5,516 bases of DNA from Pseudomonadota bacterium (lineage in GTDB: Bacteria > Pseudomonadota > Alphaproteobacteria > Rhizobiales > Methylopilaceae), in NCBI GenBank assembly GCA_023389135.1, contig JAEWEX010000014.1:1-5516 (forward strand), in the 5' to 3' direction. Positions 4,674 to 5,516 of this stretch are shown here, one piece after another. Position 1 is the first letter of the stretch. Every line of letters starts with the position of its first letter. The position numbers and the translations under genes are program-made. The notes under the pieces were generated by a model. That model was not told the DNA's origin and searched no databases. It was given only the letters and a program-made list of their open reading frames with translations.

Positions 4674-4692
4674 CGCCGCCTGTCAGGCGGCG
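4674..4692. terminator. Hairpin at the convergent junction of the membrane-protein operon and phyR
   Basis: CGCCGCCTG (4674-4682) and CAGGCGGCG (4684-4692) are exact reverse complements around a single T; in practice the inner bases form a small loop. The hairpin covers the phyR stop codon (4683-4685) and lies 37 bases after the stop of the membrane-protein gene. Neither strand shows a clear T-run, so it is only a possible bidirectional terminator. Confidence 0.4.
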
Positions 4693-5483
4693 TGAGGCTT
4701 GCGGCCGGCCTGCATCCGGAAAAACAGCGCCTGGCTGATGATCGCCTTCACGGTCTGGGTCTGGAACGGCTTGGTGATCAGGAACACCGGCTCGGGGCGC
4801 ATGCCTGTCAGCAGCCGCTCGGGATAGGCGGTGATGAAGATCACCGGCACCTCAAGCTCTTCCAAGATCTCGTTGACCGCGTCCAGGCCCGACGAGCCGT
4901 CGGCGAGCTGGATGTCCGCCAGCACCAGCCCCGGGCGCTTCTCCTTGACCATGCGGATGGCTTCGGTGTGGGTGCGCGCATTGCCGGTGACGCGGTGGCC
5001 GAGATCCTCCACCAGCGCCTCGATGTCCATGGCGATGATCGGCTCGTCCTCGATGATGAGAACATCGGTGGCCACGATCTCCGCGATCTCGCGCCCGACC
5101 TTGTCCAGCGCGGCGTCGACCTCCTCCACCGAGATCCCGGCGATGGTGGCCGTCTCGTCGGTGGTGAAGCCCTCGACCGTGGCCAGCAGGAACACCTGCC
5201 GCGACAGCGGCGCCAGCGCCTCCAGGGTCCGGTCCGGACCGACCTCGAGTTCGAGGCCCGGCGTGGGCTCCATGTTGACCGGCATGGACGACCAGATCCT
5301 GGAGAACACCTGATACAGCGCAACCCGGGCATCGATCCCGGTCGAGAAGATCGCCGGTTCCTCGATGATGGCGGTCAGGACGGCGGCGACATACGCATCG
5401 CCGGTGGCCTGGCTGCCGGTCAACGCGCGGGCATATCGGCGCAGATAGGGGATTTGCGGCGCAACGGTCTGCGCTATCGTCAC
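4683..5483 (-). CDS. phyR: PhyR, general stress response anti-anti-sigma response regulator, 266 aa
   Basis: PhyR is the master switch of the alphaproteobacterial general stress response. When phosphorylated, its sigma-like domain binds the anti-sigma factor NepR and so frees EcfG. The N-terminal half is EcfG-like without being a working sigma factor: a sigma2-like part (about 5-60) and a sigma4-like part (about 85-135, PLSRQVFLLATVEGFTTDE then ISVEEVDAAL). The receiver domain spans about 140-256 with acidic pair E145-D146 (IIEDEP), phospho-acceptor D190 (LVLADIQL), T218 (FITAYPERLLTG) and K238 (ITKPF). Length and D190 match known PhyR proteins, and nothing appears missing. The start is GTG at 5481-5483 behind a strong AGGAGG (plus 5489-5494), 5 bases upstream. 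Its promoter lies outside the window. NepR and EcfG, usually adjacent, are not seen. Confidence 0.96.
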   Translation of the reverse strand: MTIAQTVAPQIPYLRRYARALTGSQATGDAYVAAVLTAIIEEPAIFSTGIDARVALYQVFSRIWSSMPVNMEPTPGLELEVGPDRTLEALAPLSRQVFLLATVEGFTTDETATIAGISVEEVDAALDKVGREIAEIVATDVLIIEDEPIIAMDIEALVEDLGHRVTGNARTHTEAIRMVKEKRPGLVLADIQLADGSSGLDAVNEILEELEVPVIFITAYPERLLTGMRPEPVFLITKPFQTQTVKAIISQALFFRMQAGRKPHAA

Positions 5484-5516
5484 TCTTGCCTCCTGGGATG
5501 CATTCCGGTCATGACC

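Noticed and set aside
4669..4694. EcfG-like match on the plus strand (GGAAC, N17, CGTG)
   Set aside because: Its -10 has one mismatch, it overlaps the convergent hairpin, and it would only drive antisense transcription into phyR. A chance match is more likely.
4831..5313. 160-residue Ser/Thr-rich open frame on the plus strand
   Set aside because: Antisense shadow of phyR, with no ribosome site or recognisable domain.

Overview
The window is GC-rich chromosomal DNA, almost certainly from an alphaproteobacterium. The clearest evidence is a complete phyR gene at the right end (minus strand). PhyR is the anti-anti-sigma response regulator of the general stress response and is essentially confined to Alphaproteobacteria. 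Matching promoters for the partner sigma factor EcfG (GGAAC-N16/17-CGTT) occur in the gaps between genes. Genus cannot be set from the sequence.

Layout, left to right. (a) 1-243 has no gene. It holds a consensus EcfG promoter firing leftward, apparently toward a gene just outside the window whose AGGAG ribosome site lies at bases 1-5, and a sigma70-type promoter firing rightward. (b) 244-438 encodes a small CxxC zinc-knuckle protein. It converges on a single-domain response regulator (435-839, minus), and the two stop codons share one CTAG. (c) 991-1740 encodes a Crp/Fnr-family regulator with no visible ribosome site, perhaps leaderless. (d) 1792-2097 (minus) and 2408-3478 (plus) are divergent genes for two exported proteins: a small unknown one and a two-barrel PRC-barrel protein. 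Each has an EcfG-type promoter in the 310-base gap between them, one perfect and one with a single mismatch. (e) 3571-3768 encodes a CsbD-family stress protein followed by a good intrinsic terminator. (f) 3933-4274 and 4271-4636 are a translationally coupled pair, an ElaB/YqjD-type (DUF883) membrane-anchored protein and a YqjE/holin-like two-helix membrane protein. (g) 4683-5483 (minus) is phyR, starting with GTG behind a strong AGGAGG.

Together this looks like a general stress response neighbourhood: the phosphorylation switch (PhyR), a second receiver protein, a Crp/Fnr regulator, and a set of envelope and stress effectors, at least some of which carry promoters the PhyR-NepR-EcfG switch would control. 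NepR and EcfG are not in the window; in many alphaproteobacteria they lie next to phyR, so they may be just beyond base 5516. No rRNA, tRNA, CRISPR array, insertion sequence or prophage was seen.
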